A stretch of 64,000 bases of DNA from Massilia sp. Leaf139 (GCF_001424165.1 NZ_LMOJ01000001.1:709194-773193); one strand, 5' to 3'; positions 35,116 to 48,191 are shown, counted from the stretch's first letter. The notes: generated from the sequence alone by a model not told the origin. Translations and numbers: made by a program.

Positions 35116-35301
35116 GGTCTTGGTATGGTTAAAAAAATTTAAGCACGAGTGTGCGGGTTTTCCGGCTTGAATGCAACTTCGGAGGCCGTTTTTGGGCTGT
35201 TTAGGCCGATTATTAGACTCGGCAATCTAATCGCTGCAATCTGTGACATCATTATGCCTTCGACATCACCCGTGCCGGAGCACGACAGGACAGGAGCGAA
35301 C

Positions 35302-36078
35302 GTGGGCATCGAAGTAAATTTTGAAGGGAAGATCGCCATGGTCACCGGCGCCTCGAGCGGACTCGGTGCACGCTTCGCGAAAGCGCTGGCCGGCGCCGGC
35401 GCCCAGGTCGTGCTGGCCTCGCGCCGCACCGAGCGCCTGAAGGAATTGCGCGCCGAGATCGAAGCCGACGGCGGCGCCGCCCACGTCGTCAACCTCGACG
35501 TCACCGACATGGCCAGCATCAAGTCGGCGATCGCCCACGCCGAGACTGAGGCCGGCCCGATCGACATCCTGATCAACAACTCCGGCGTGCAGAGCACCCA
35601 GCGCCTGCTCGACGTGACCGAGGACGACTACCAGTACATCATGGACACCAACCTGCGCGGCGCCTTCTTCGTCGCCCAGCAGGCGGCCAAGCGCATGATC
35701 CAGCGTGCCAAGGGCGATCCGCGCAAGCAGCACCGCATCGTCAACATCGCCTCGGTGGGCGGCCTGCGCGTGCTGCCGCAGATCGGCGTCTACTGCATGA
35801 GCAAGGCCGGCGTGGTGCAGATGACCAAGGCGATGGCGGTCGAATGGGGCAAGTACGGCATCAACGTCAACGCCATCTGCCCCGGCTACATCTCGACCGA
35901 GATGAACGAGGATTATTTCGGCACCGAGCAGGGGAAAAAACTGATCGACCTGCTGCCGCGCAAGCGCCCCGGCCGGCCGGAAGACCTGGACGGCCTGCTG
36001 CTCCTGCTTGCGGCCGAGGAAGCGCATTTCATCAACGGCGCCATCATCACGGCGGACGACGGCATGACGGCGCAGTAA
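35302..36078 (+). CDS. SDR-family oxidoreductase
   Basis: A 258-residue NAD(P)H-dependent short-chain dehydrogenase. Motifs: MVTGASSGLGARFAKAL (cofactor), ILINNSGV (NNAG variant with Ser), catalytic Ser in NIASVGG and YCMSKAG (Y-x-x-x-K), then NAICPGYISTEM. The GTG start at 35302 is chosen because AGGAG lies 6 bases upstream; the open frame upstream adds no SDR sequence. Its substrate is unknown; closeness to acetoacetyl-CoA or 3-hydroxyacyl-type SDRs is plausible but unproven. It ends at a strong terminator. Confidence 0.88.
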   Translation: MGIEVNFEGKIAMVTGASSGLGARFAKALAGAGAQVVLASRRTERLKELRAEIEADGGAAHVVNLDVTDMASIKSAIAHAETEAGPIDILINNSGVQSTQRLLDVTEDDYQYIMDTNLRGAFFVAQQAAKRMIQRAKGDPRKQHRIVNIASVGGLRVLPQIGVYCMSKAGVVQMTKAMAVEWGKYGINVNAICPGYISTEMNEDYFGTEQGKKLIDLLPRKRPGRPEDLDGLLLLLAAEEAHFINGAIITADDGMTAQ

Positions 36079-36100
36079 GCCCTGTCGTAAAATGGATAGG

Positions 36101-36128
36101 TGGCGCCGGCAGCGGCGCCATTTTTTTT
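36101..36128 (+). terminator. Rho-independent terminator of the SDR gene
   Basis: TGGCGCC, GGCAGC loop, GGCGCCA followed by eight T residues; 22 bases after the stop at 36078. Confidence 0.93.
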
Positions 36129-36158
36129 AACTGAACAGGCAAGCGCAGAGTTTCACGC

Positions 36159-36578
36159 ATGAGCGACAAAAAACTGATCCACACGATGCGCATGCCGGTG
36201 CGCTGGGGCGACATGGACGCGATGGGCCACGTCAACAACACCGTCTATTTCCGCTACATCGAAACGGCGCGCATCGCCTGGCTGGAACAGATCGGGGCGC
36301 TGCCCGATCCGAATGGCGTCGGGCCGGTGCTGATCAACGCGCGCTGCTCCTTTCTCAAGCAGTTGAAGTATCCGGCCGAGATCGAGGTCACCTCGTTTGC
36401 CTGCGCGCCGGGGCGATCGAGCTTCGAGGTGATGCACGAGATCCGCCTGGTGGGCGCGGACGGCCAGGCCGGCGCCCTGCATGCCGAAGGCGCGGCGAAG
36501 GTGGTGTGGGTGGATTTCGCGGCGGAGAAGTCGGTGCCCTTGCCGGATGAGGTGCGCGGGTTGCTGCCGATGGGGTGA
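36159..36578 (+). CDS. Hotdog-fold acyl-CoA thioesterase
   Basis: A 139-residue protein of the 4-hydroxybenzoyl-CoA thioesterase/YbgC type. The motif RWGDMDAMGHVNNTVYFRY carries the catalytic Asp (in DMDAMGHVNN). The rest follows the single hotdog domain, including FLKQLKYPAEIEVTS. It should hydrolyse small acyl-CoAs in the cytoplasm; the natural substrate is unknown. It has no partner gene: a terminator lies upstream and a convergent gene downstream. Confidence 0.9.
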   Translation: MSDKKLIHTMRMPVRWGDMDAMGHVNNTVYFRYIETARIAWLEQIGALPDPNGVGPVLINARCSFLKQLKYPAEIEVTSFACAPGRSSFEVMHEIRLVGADGQAGALHAEGAAKVVWVDFAAEKSVPLPDEVRGLLPMG

Positions 36579-36594
36579 TCGCATGCATTACCTT

Positions 36595-36616
36595 CGTGGA
36601 GTCCCGACTTCACGGA
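36595..36616. repeat. Decayed copy of the GTGGAGTCCCGAC repeat
   Basis: CGTGGAGTCCCGACTTCACGG resembles one arm of the element at 33358-33378, with a degenerate right side and no GTAGGG flank. It lies between the thioesterase and the convergent oxidoreductase gene. Confidence 0.5.
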
Positions 36617-36638
36617 GGGACATCGTGTGCACGCTGGG

Positions 36639-37627
<989 letters not shown>

Positions 37628-37628
<1 letters not shown>

Positions 37629-39838
37629 CAGAGTTCTCCCTTGATAGCGAGGTAGTCCTTGAGCACGCCCACGACCAGTGCGTGATCTTCCGGGCCGGGC
37701 AGGCCCGATACCGTGATCGTGCCGACCTGTCCCGTTCCCTTGACGACGACCGGAAAAGCGCCGCCATGGGCAGCATACTCCCGCGCGTCGAAGGTGGGAA
37801 TGGCTTCATAGTCGCCGCCGTTCTGCACCACCTCGAGGTGGGTATAGTAGGAGCTGTGGCCGGTGCGGTTGACGAGATTGCTCTTGCGCCGGATCCAGTG
37901 GGCGTGATCGGGCGGCGCGCCGTCCATGCCGTGCGCGAACAGGGTCTGGCCGTTGCGCGCGATCTCGACGCTGACGACGGCCTTGCGCGCCCGCGCGCGT
38001 TCCACCAGTTCGAGGCCGATGTCGAGGGCCGCCTTGTTGCTGAAGCTGTCGAATTGCAGCAGCTGTTCCTGGCGCCGCACGGCGTCGAGGGGCGTGGTCG
38101 TATGGGTCATGGCGTTCGCCTGTGGCGTGAGTTCGGACAGCGCCGCCGTGAGGTAGACCAGCGGCGCGTTCCAGTTGATGGCGACCTCGTTGCTGGCATA
38201 GCTGCAGACGTGGTCGAGCCAGGACAGCGCGGGCAGGGCGCTTGGGTAGGGCGGGCACTCGGCCTTGTCCTGCTGGAAGGGCTGCGGCCCGCCCACCACC
38301 CAGCCCGGCACCGGCGCGGCCACCGTGTCGCCCTGCGAGGGGCGGTGGTGCGGATGCAAGGGCGGGTGCACGCCGAAGCCGGTGACGAAGGAGCGCCCGA
38401 AGGCATTGCGGCCGAGGACATAGTCGAGCGCCGACTGGGCCGCCGCCAGATACTCGGGCTTGCCGTTCAGGCGATGGCCCTGCACCAGCATCAGCGCCTG
38501 GTTCAGCATCACGGCATTGCTGCCCCAGACGAAGTCGGCGCCGCGCATCGGCACCCGGTAGCCCGAGCTTTTCCATTCCTGTGCCAGGCGCGCGGCCAGG
38601 CCGTCGACGCGGGCCGCGATCAGGCCGCGGTCGGCCAGCGGCGTCAGGCGCGCGCGGTGGTGCGCCAGCGAGACCCAGGCCAGTCCCCGCACGTCGTCCC
38701 AGGCCGGGTAGGTGTTCGACACCGTCTCCGGCTGCAGCGCCGTGTAGTAGCCGTCCTTGCCCGTGCTGATGTACAGCTCGGCCGCGGCCCAGGCGCGCTC
38801 GTCGTCGACCCGCGCGTCGCCGTATTCGCCGGTGACGACATCCGGCGGATTCTTGAACAGCAGGGCCGGATGCGCAGCCGCCCATTCCCAGGCGCGCTCT
38901 GCTGCCGCCAGCATTCGCGCCGCCATGCCCGGATACTGCTTCTGGTAGGGCGCCAGCACGCGGCTGGCGACCGCCATGGTGGCGGCGAAATTGAGCGCGG
39001 CCGAGGTGCTTTTCGCCACCACGTAGCGCGGCGCCTTCATTGCCTGGTGCGGCATCACCATCGCATCGAAGGTCAGGTTGGTCAGCTTGTGGTACACACC
39101 GCCATCGGCCGGATCCTGCATCGAGAGCATCCATTCCAGGTTCCACATTGCCTCGTCGACGACGTCGGGCACGCCGTTGCCGGACTCCGGGATGTTCGCC
39201 TCGAGCGCATCGAACCAGCGCGGGAAGTGTTCGTAGGCCGCCAGCAGCGTATAGGTCGAGATGGCGGAACTGGGAATGTATTTGTTGTAGTCGCCGGCGT
39301 CGTACCAGCCCTTGCTGCTGGCGATGACGGTGCCGGCCGGGCGGGCCGATGACGCTGCCGACGCGTGCACCAGCACCCGCTCGTCCGGATGGCCGGCGGG
39401 CCGGGCCCAGGCGCCCGCGTGCTTCGGCGCCAGCGCCAGCGCCGTGCGGTTGAAGTAAAAGGCCTTCAGCGCGGCCGTGCCGAGGGCGCGATAGCTGTCC
39501 GCGCCCACCGTGAACGGGGCGGACGGGGGCGCGCCCTCGGCCTTGATGCGATAGCGGCCCGGCTTGCGCAGGGCGCTGAAGTCGGCGATGCGCACGGTTT
39601 CGCCGGAGGGATCCCAGCGCTGCGGCGCGGCCAGCGCGCCGGCCAGCACGGGCTTGCCGCCGGCATCCTCGACGACTTCGAAGCGCGCGCCCGCGCTGGT
39701 TGGCACACCTGCGGGCACCACCGCCAGCTTGTGCGCGTCCGGCAGGAAGCCGATGCCGTTGACCTTGACCGACGGGTCGGTCTGCGCGCAGGCGGCGCCG
39801 GCGGCCAGGCACAGAAGCGATAGCGACAGGCGCCTCAT
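37628..39838 (-). CDS. GH9 endoglucanase fused in frame to a UPF0303 (heme-degrading-like) domain
   Basis: A 736-residue open frame made of two parts. Part 1: signal peptide (residues 1-19), an Ig-like cellulase N-domain (about 22-110) and a GH9 catalytic domain with the nucleophile-side motif GWYDAGDYNKYIP (about residue 178) and the acid Glu in SNEVAINWNAPLVY (about 551). GH9 enzymes hydrolyse beta-1,4-glucans. Part 2: residues 577-736, beginning at an internal Met (38110), match the UPF0303 family (FDSFSNKAALDIGLELVE, GTGQVGTITVSGLPGPEDH). No stop separates them. The junction codon CAG (38122-38120) is one base from TAG and is followed 9 bases later by the internal ATG, so a lost stop codon or two separately started products are both possible. 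Its ATG overlaps the MFS stop as ATGA. Confidence 0.85.
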
Positions 39839-41166
39839 GCCGGCACCGCCTGCGTGCACGCCACCGGCTCGCTGCCGTCGTCGTGCGGGAAGGGCGCGAA
39901 CCAGGTGGCGAGGAAGGAGGGAATCGTCGCCACCATCACGAACACGAAATAGCTTACATAGCCCATCATCTCCTGCAGGTGGCCGCTGATCACGCCGGTG
40001 ACCAGGCCGCACAGGCCCATCACGCCGGTGCCGAAGGCGTAGTGGGTGGTCGTGTACTTGCCCGGCGCCAGCTGCTGCATCAGGTAGATCATGAAGCCGA
40101 CCGCGCCGAAGCCGAAGAAGAATTTTTCGATGACGACGCCGGCCGTGATCGCGACCAGGCTGGTGGGCAGGTAGACGCTCATCAGGAGGAAGGTCGCGTT
40201 CGGGATGTTGACCGCGCAGCAGAGGACAAAGAGCGTGGCCTTCAGCCCGCGCCGCGCCACATACAGGCCGCCGAGGAGCGATCCGAGCAGCACCGCCGCC
40301 AGGCCGTACGTGCCGTAGATCAGGCCCAGCATCTCGTTCGACAGGCCGAGGCCCCCTTTGGCCGCCGGGTCGACCATGAAGAAAGGGCCGATCTTTTCCA
40401 GGAAGCCGATACTGAGCCGGAACAGGAAGGCAAAAGCGATCATGCGCCACACGCCGGGCTTCTGGAACAGGGTGACGAAGGCGTCGACCAGGATGCGGCC
40501 GGCGCCGCGCACGTTGGCCGGCGTATCCGCCGCGCGCGCGCCTTCCGGCATGAAGCGCCAGTGCCAGGCCGCCATCAGGAGGGTAAGGGCCGCGACCAGG
40601 AAGAATATCACGCGCCAGGCCTCGATCCAGGCCGGCCCGAAGACCTTCGGGTCATGCCCAAACACCTGCGTGTGCAGGTAGCCGCTCAGGTAGACCATGC
40701 CGCCGGCGGCGACGATGGGGCCGATGTTCCAGGACAGGCTCTGGATGCCGCAGTACAGCGACTGCTTGCGGCTGTCGAGCGAGGTGACATAGACGCCGTC
40801 GCTGGCGATGTCCTGGGTCGCGCCCACAAAAGAAAGCGCGAAGAACACCGGCATCAGGATGCCCATGTAGCCCGGCAGGCCCATGGCCAGCGCGGCCCCG
40901 GCAAAGCCGAGCCCGATCAGCACCTGGGCGCACAGCACGAAGAATTTCTTGGTGCGGTACATCTCGACGAAGGGCGCGAACAGCGGCTTGACCGTATAGG
41001 CCAGGATCAGCAGGCTCGAATACTGCGCGGCGCGGCCGTTGTCCATGCCCAGGTTCTTGAACATGATGGCCGTGACGCTGGTGAGCATGACGTAGCCGAG
41101 CGCCATCGTGAAGTAGCCGGTCGGCACCCACAGGAGCGGCGAGGCCGCGGCGTCAGCGCGGCGCAT
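39835..41166 (-). CDS. AmpG-like MFS transporter, probable cello-oligosaccharide permease
   Basis: A 443-residue inner-membrane protein with about 12 helices and the character of the AmpG/PAT branch of the major facilitator superfamily (LAYTVKPLFAPFVEMYRTKK after TM2, then FVGATQDIASDGVYVTSL and SLYCGIQSLSWNIGPIVAAG). AmpG members import anhydromuropeptides; in glucan loci similar proteins are thought to import oligosaccharides across the inner membrane. Position between glucokinase and GH9 supports cellobiose or cellodextrin as substrate, which is an inference. It overlaps glucokinase by 14 bases and GH9 by 4. Confidence 0.88.
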   Translation of the reverse strand: MRRADAAASPLLWVPTGYFTMALGYVMLTSVTAIMFKNLGMDNGRAAQYSSLLILAYTVKPLFAPFVEMYRTKKFFVLCAQVLIGLGFAGAALAMGLPGYMGILMPVFFALSFVGATQDIASDGVYVTSLDSRKQSLYCGIQSLSWNIGPIVAAGGMVYLSGYLHTQVFGHDPKVFGPAWIEAWRVIFFLVAALTLLMAAWHWRFMPEGARAADTPANVRGAGRILVDAFVTLFQKPGVWRMIAFAFLFRLSIGFLEKIGPFFMVDPAAKGGLGLSNEMLGLIYGTYGLAAVLLGSLLGGLYVARRGLKATLFVLCCAVNIPNATFLLMSVYLPTSLVAITAGVVIEKFFFGFGAVGFMIYLMQQLAPGKYTTTHYAFGTGVMGLCGLVTGVISGHLQEMMGYVSYFVFVMVATIPSFLATWFAPFPHDDGSEPVACTQAVPA

Positions 41167-42208
41167 GGCTGGCCTGCCCCGATTGCGTCAGGCGCGCCGC
41201 GGCCGCGCCGGCACGCACGCGGCGCGCAGGGGTGGTCTCGCGCGCCAGGTGCGCGGCCAGGATGTTGGCGGCGCCGGCCAGGGCCGGGTGCGATGCGGTG
41301 ATCACCCAGGTCGGGATGCGGGCGGTGAAGGCGCTGAAGCGGCCCTTGTTCTCGAAGCGGGCACGGAAGGGCGAGGTGGCGAAATAGTCGCCCAGGCGCG
41401 GCACCACGCCGCCGCCGATATAGATGCCGCCATGGGCGCCGAGCGTGACGGCGAGATTGGCCGCCACCGTGCCCAGCATGCCGGCGAAGCAGTCGATCGC
41501 CTCGCGGCACAATGGGTCGGCGCCGGCGAGGCCGCGCGCGACGATGTCGGCTGGCGTCAGGCCCAGGTCGACCGATTCATTCCGGCTGGCGGCGATCGCC
41601 TCGCGGATCAGGGCGATGCCGGGGCCGGAGACGAAGCGTTCGGCCGAGACGTGTTCGTAGCGCTGCCAGCCGTAGCGCAGCACCGCCACTTCGCGCTCGT
41701 CCGATGGGGAAAAGGCGACGTGGCCGCCTTCGCTGTGCAGCGCGACCCAGCGGCCTTCGTCGGCGACCAGGCCCGAGACACCGAGGCCGGTGCCGGCGCC
41801 GACCAGGCCGATGGCGCAGCCGGCGCGCGCCTGGCCGCCGCCGACCTGCATCAAGTCGGCCGCCCCGAGGCTGGGCAGGGCCATCGCCAGCGCGGTGAAA
41901 TCGTTCACCACCAGCAGCGTGGCCAGGCCCAGTTCGGCGCGCGCGGCCTCGATCGAGAAGGCCCAGTGGTGGTTGGTCATGCGGATGGCGTCGCCGTCGA
42001 CCGGATTGGCGATGGCGATCACGGCGTGCGCCACCTGGACGCCGCAGTTGGCCAAATAGGCGTGCACCGCGTCCTGGAAGCGCGGATAGTCGGCGCAGGC
42101 CAGGGTCATGGTGGCGGCCAGCTTGCCGGGCGCCGTCTCGAGCGCAAAGCGGGCGTTGGTGCCGCCGATGTCGGCCAGCAGGCGCGGGCCGTCGGGATGA
42201 ATCTGCAT
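41153..42208 (-). CDS. glk: Glucokinase
   Basis: A 351-residue proteobacterial-type (non-ROK) glucokinase: ATP + glucose to glucose-6-phosphate. Motifs: ATP-binding ADIGGTNARFAL, substrate residues in NHHWAFS and VVNDFTALAMALPSL (catalytic Asp), GAGTGLGVSGL, and LHSEGGHVAFSP. The C-terminal about 20 residues (RVRAGAAAARLTQ...) extend beyond the usual end. ATG 42208 has GGAGGAG at ideal spacing. In this operon it phosphorylates the glucose released by the GH1 enzyme. Confidence 0.95.
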   Translation of the reverse strand: MQIHPDGPRLLADIGGTNARFALETAPGKLAATMTLACADYPRFQDAVHAYLANCGVQVAHAVIAIANPVDGDAIRMTNHHWAFSIEAARAELGLATLLVVNDFTALAMALPSLGAADLMQVGGGQARAGCAIGLVGAGTGLGVSGLVADEGRWVALHSEGGHVAFSPSDEREVAVLRYGWQRYEHVSAERFVSGPGIALIREAIAASRNESVDLGLTPADIVARGLAGADPLCREAIDCFAGMLGTVAANLAVTLGAHGGIYIGGGVVPRLGDYFATSPFRARFENKGRFSAFTARIPTWVITASHPALAGAANILAAHLARETTPARRVRAGAAAARLTQSGQASHAPR

Positions 42209-42249
42209 GTCTCCTCCTTGTATTTTTATAGAGCTGCTACGGGAACGTG

Positions 42250-43584
42250 TCAGCGCCGCGCCGCCAGGAAGTCGCGGTACCACAGCGCGCTGTCCTTCAA
42301 GGTGCGCTGCTGGGTCGCATAGTCGACGTGGACGATGCCGAAGCGCTTCTCGTAGCCCGAATTCCATTCGAAATTATCCAGCAGGCTCCAGAGGAAGTAG
42401 CCGCGTACGTCGACGCCGGCCGCCATCGCTTCGCGCAGCGCCGCCAGGTGGCTTTGCACGAAGGCGATGCGCGCCGCGTCGTGCACCTGGCCGCCCTCCA
42501 GCACGTCGGCGTTCGCCATGCCGTTCTCGGTGATGTAGATCGGAGGCAGATCGTACTCTTCATTGAGCTTCACGAGCAATTCCGGCAGACCTTGCGGGTA
42601 GATTTCCCAGCCCATGTCGGTCAGGCCCTGGGCGGCCGGCATCGGCACGGGCGGGGTGGCGGCGCTGCACCAGGCGCGGAAGTAGTAATTACAGCCCAGG
42701 AAATCGATCGGTTGCTGGATGATGTCGAAATCGCCGCTGCGTACCTCGGGCGCGTTGGCGCCATGCGCGCGCAGGGCCAGTTCCGGATAATGGCCCTTGA
42801 AGATCGGATCCATGAACCACTGGGTCGAGCGCGCATATTCGAAGGCGGCCAGGTCGCGGTCGGCCTGCGAATCGGTGGCCGGGTCGGCCGTCCACTGGTT
42901 CAGCACGATGCCCAGCTTGGCCGGGCTGTGCAGGCCGCGCATGGCCGTCATCGCCAGCCCGTGCGACAGGAGCAGGTGGTGCGAGACCTGGATCGACTGC
43001 TTCAGGTCGGCGACGCCGGGCGCGAACTGGGCGTTGCCGTAGCCGAGGTTGGCCGTGCACCAGGGTTCGTTGTGGGTGGCAATGGCTTCGATGCGGTCGC
43101 CGAAGCGGCGCGTCACCTCGTGCGCATAGTCGGCGAAGCGATACGCAGTGTCCCGGTTCAGCCAGCCGCCCTCGTCCTGCAGGCCTTGCGGCAGATCCCA
43201 GTGGTACAGGGTCAGGTGCGCCTTGACCTCGCGCCGCGCCAGTTCGTCGAGCAGGCGGTCGTAGAAATCGAAGCCGGCCGGGTTCCATGCGCCGCGGCCC
43301 TGGGGCTGAACGCGCGACCAGGCCATCGAGAAGCGATAGGCGTCGACGCCGAGCGAGGCGAGCAGGGCGACGTCGTCGCGGTAGCGGCGGTAGTGGTCGC
43401 AGGCGACGCTGCCGTCGCTGCCGTCCTTGATGTTGGCGCGGTCGGCACAGAAGGTGTCCCAGATCGACGGCCCCTTGCCGTCGGCCGTGGAGGCGCCTTC
43501 GATCTGGAAGGCGGAGGTGGCGACGCCCCAGGTGAAATCAGGCGGGAAATCGTTGCGGGTGTCGAATGTGGTGCGATTGTTCAT
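42250..43584 (-). CDS. GH1 beta-glucosidase
   Basis: A 444-residue cytoplasmic family-1 glycoside hydrolase that releases glucose from cellobiose and short cellodextrins. The N-terminal signature FTWGVATSAFQIEGA is present. The acid/base Glu is Glu173 in THNEPW (the usual form is TFNEPW or TLNEPW). The nucleophile Glu is in YITENGMA near residue 352, and the aglycone-site segment LLDNFEWNSGYEKRFGI is intact. There is no signal peptide, so the substrate must first be imported. ATG 43584 is set by the family N-terminus; the ribosome binding site is poor. Confidence 0.95.
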   Translation of the reverse strand: MNNRTTFDTRNDFPPDFTWGVATSAFQIEGASTADGKGPSIWDTFCADRANIKDGSDGSVACDHYRRYRDDVALLASLGVDAYRFSMAWSRVQPQGRGAWNPAGFDFYDRLLDELARREVKAHLTLYHWDLPQGLQDEGGWLNRDTAYRFADYAHEVTRRFGDRIEAIATHNEPWCTANLGYGNAQFAPGVADLKQSIQVSHHLLLSHGLAMTAMRGLHSPAKLGIVLNQWTADPATDSQADRDLAAFEYARSTQWFMDPIFKGHYPELALRAHGANAPEVRSGDFDIIQQPIDFLGCNYYFRAWCSAATPPVPMPAAQGLTDMGWEIYPQGLPELLVKLNEEYDLPPIYITENGMANADVLEGGQVHDAARIAFVQSHLAALREAMAAGVDVRGYFLWSLLDNFEWNSGYEKRFGIVHVDYATQQRTLKDSALWYRDFLAARR

Positions 43585-43655
43585 GGGCGGTAGGAAGGAT
43601 GCGGCATGTGAAAAATATGCCGCGGCGGGCGTCTGCAACCCGCCGCGGCGCCGGC

Positions 43656-46100
<2,445 letters not shown>

Positions 46101-46155
46101 GCTGTCTCCAAAATTTGAATTATTTGATTTATGTTGCCTGTTTGCAGCTTTCCAA

Positions 46156-46167
46156 GAAATCGATTTC
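46156..46167. promoter_or_regulatory. LacI-type operator candidate, TonB receptor promoter (distal)
   Basis: GAAATCGATTTC is a perfect 12-base palindrome. Its centre is 21 bp (two helical turns) from the next site at 46176-46189. Confidence 0.55.
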
Positions 46168-46175
46168 ATAATTCT

Positions 46176-46189
46176 TGAAAACGGTTTCA
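46176..46189. promoter_or_regulatory. LacI-type operator candidate, TonB receptor promoter
   Basis: TGAAAACGGTTTCA, arms TGAAA/TTTCA around a central ACGG, typical of LacI-family sites in proteobacteria. It lies 76 bases upstream of the receptor start. Confidence 0.6.
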
Positions 46190-46273
46190 TGGTATGTTCG
46201 CAAATGACGGGATGTCAAACAGAATTTGAAAGAATTTTGCGGTTACGCTAAGGAGAATCGGGCTGGCAGGTGC

Positions 46274-46290
46274 CATGAAAACTTTTCATG
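46274..46290. promoter_or_regulatory. LacI-type operator candidate, lacI promoter
   Basis: CATGAAAA-C-TTTTCATG, perfect 8-base arms around one base. It lies 80 bases upstream of the regulator's start, as expected for autoregulation. Confidence 0.6.
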
Positions 46291-46370
46291 AGGCGGCGGA
46301 GCGAGGCTGCGACGTGTTACACTTCATGAAACAGCCCGGCGGCGCCAACGAGCGCTGAATACACGACCTT

Positions 46371-47387
46371 ATGAAAAACGACGCGAGTTTCAGCAGCACC
46401 ACCACCTTGCACCAGGTCGCCCAGGCAGCCGGGGTCTCGCCGGCGACGGTGTCGCGCTTCCTGAACGGCACCGCCAAGGTGTCCGACGACAAGCGCAAGG
46501 CCTTGGAGCGCGTCATCGAGGAACTCAACTACAAGCCCAACCGCCTCGCCCAAAGCCTGAAAATGGGCAGCACGCGCACTATCGGCGTGCTGACCCAGTC
46601 GCTCGAAAGCGGCTACTTCAACCGCGCGATGGTGGGGATCGAGGATGCCGTCAAGGCCTCCGGTTATGCGCTGCTGATCATGAGCGGGCACTGGCATGCG
46701 GACGAGGAGGCCGAGCGCGTCGAACTGCTGATCGCGCGCCGCGTCGACGGCGTGGCGATCCTGACCGGGAACCTGAGCGACAGCCAGATCCTCGGCTTCT
46801 CGAAGCGGGTGCCGATCGTCGCCTTCGGGCGCCAGGTGGCGGGGGAGCGGGTGCTGGGCTTCAGTCTCGACAATTACCGCGGCGCCTGCGAGGCGATCGA
46901 ATTCCTCATCAACCAGGGCCACCGCCGTATCGCGATGATCACCGGGCCCGAGGATCACGAGGATGCGCGGGCGCGCCTGGCCGGCTACCGCGACACGCTG
47001 GCGCGCCACAAGATCGAACTTGACCCGAACCTGGTGGTGCCGGGCGACTTCCAGGAATCGGGCGGCCTGCTGGCGGTGAACGGCCTGCTGGCCTCGAACC
47101 AGCGCTTCACCGCCATCTTCGCCAGCAACGACCTGACGGCCTACGGCGCGCGCCTGGCCCTGTACCGGCGCAGCATCCGCGTGCCGGACGATATCTCGAT
47201 CATCGGCTTCGATGACCTGCACAGTTCGATGTACACGACGCCGCCGCTGACCACGGTGCGCCAGCCGCTATATGAGGTCGGGATGAACATCGGCCACCGC
47301 ATGCTCGACATGCTGGGCCATCCGCAGCCGCCGATGGACATGCCGGCGCTGAGCCTGGTGGTGCGCGAGTCCGTGCGCCGGCTCTGA
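46371..47387 (+). CDS. LacI-family transcriptional regulator of the cello-oligosaccharide locus
   Basis: A 338-residue regulator. The helix-turn-helix and hinge (about 12-67) read TLHQVAQAAGVSPATVSRFL, then NGTAKVSDDKRKALERVIEE, then LNYKPNRLAQSLK. The periplasmic-binding-protein-like effector domain (about 70-338) has IGVLTQSLESGYFNRAMVGI and the usual GFDDLHSS...PPLTTVRQP end. It is divergent from the TonB receptor operon with three palindromes between them, so it most likely represses the locus until a sugar binds. Cellobiose or glucose as effector is an inference. Confidence 0.93.
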   Translation: MKNDASFSSTTTLHQVAQAAGVSPATVSRFLNGTAKVSDDKRKALERVIEELNYKPNRLAQSLKMGSTRTIGVLTQSLESGYFNRAMVGIEDAVKASGYALLIMSGHWHADEEAERVELLIARRVDGVAILTGNLSDSQILGFSKRVPIVAFGRQVAGERVLGFSLDNYRGACEAIEFLINQGHRRIAMITGPEDHEDARARLAGYRDTLARHKIELDPNLVVPGDFQESGGLLAVNGLLASNQRFTAIFASNDLTAYGARLALYRRSIRVPDDISIIGFDDLHSSMYTTPPLTTVRQPLYEVGMNIGHRMLDMLGHPQPPMDMPALSLVVRESVRRL

Positions 47388-47411
47388 GAGCCGAACCATC
47401 GCCGCGGGCAC

Positions 47412-47438
47412 CGCGTGGACGGCTCGGCCGTCCACGCG
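47412..47438. terminator. Hairpin between convergent genes
   Basis: A perfect 12-base stem (CGCGTGGACGGC / GCCGTCCACGCG) with loop TCG, between the ends of lacI and the PAS-LuxR gene. There is no T tract, so terminator function is uncertain; the sequence CGTGGAC also recalls the dispersed repeat arms. Confidence 0.45.
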
Positions 47439-47445
47439 TTCGCAG

Positions 47446-48039
47446 TCAGCGCGCCACGCCCACCAGCTTGTGCACCAGTTCCGACGAGGTCGAGGCCGAG
47501 AACTTGCGCATCAGTTTCGCCCGGTGCATCTCCACGGTGCGCGGGCTGAGGTCGGTCTCGCGCGCGATCACCTTGCTGGTCTTGCCCTCCACCAGCAGCG
47601 CGGCGATCTCGCGCTCGCGCGGCGTCAGCTCCGCCGTCACCGGCCGCTTCTCGCTTACGTCCTCGAAGGTCCACACGCCCGCGCCCAAGGGCTCGGCCGC
47701 GTTCAGGGCGCGCCCCGTCACGTGGCACCAGAACAGCTCGCCGTCCCCGCGGCGCATGATGCGCTCGTCGGAATAGCGGCCCTTCGCATTCATGATGGGA
47801 ACGATGCGGTCGCCCGTGCGCAGGAACTCGTCCATGGTCGGATACAGCACGGCGAAGGACTGGCCGTCGAGCTGGCCCTGGGGGTAGCCGAACATGTCGG
47901 TCAGCGCCATGTTGGAAGACTGGATCACGCGGTTGACCGAGATGCACATGCCCACCGGGGCATGCTGGAAAATCATCTCGTAATCGATGGCGTATGATGG
48001 ATTCATCTGGGGCGGTTCTTGAAGCAGGGGCAGGGCCAT
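47446..48039 (-). CDS. PAS-LuxR response regulator-like transcription factor
   Basis: A 197-residue protein (186 if started at Met 48006). A PAS domain (about 20-125: [20 protein letters not shown], with [18 protein letters not shown]) is joined to a LuxR-type helix-turn-helix ([20 protein letters not shown], then [20 protein letters not shown]). There is no receiver domain or autoinducer domain, so it probably senses a ligand or redox state through PAS. It is divergent from scoAB, so regulation of ketone-body use is a reasonable guess. Neither start has a clear ribosome binding site. Confidence 0.85.
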   Translation of the reverse strand: MALPLLQEPPQMNPSYAIDYEMIFQHAPVGMCISVNRVIQSSNMALTDMFGYPQGQLDGQSFAVLYPTMDEFLRTGDRIVPIMNAKGRYSDERIMRRGDGELFWCHVTGRALNAAEPLGAGVWTFEDVSEKRPVTAELTPREREIAALLVEGKTSKVIARETDLSPRTVEMHRAKLMRKFSASTSSELVHKLVGVAR

Positions 48040-48191
48040 GGCCGGTAGTTCTACGGTATTGTGCTTTGAATCGGCCTATTTTATGCTGGGATTCTACTCT
48101 GCGGTACATAAAGGAACGCCGGGCATCCATGCAGGCCGGGAGCACGGGATTCCAACATCGGGCATTGGCTCACTTCATAAAAGGGACGGGT

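Noticed and set aside
39839-40450. An N-terminal extension of the GH9 frame to 40450
   Set aside because: It would overlap the MFS gene on the same strand in another frame; the signal peptide at 39838 and the ATGA overlap fix the start.
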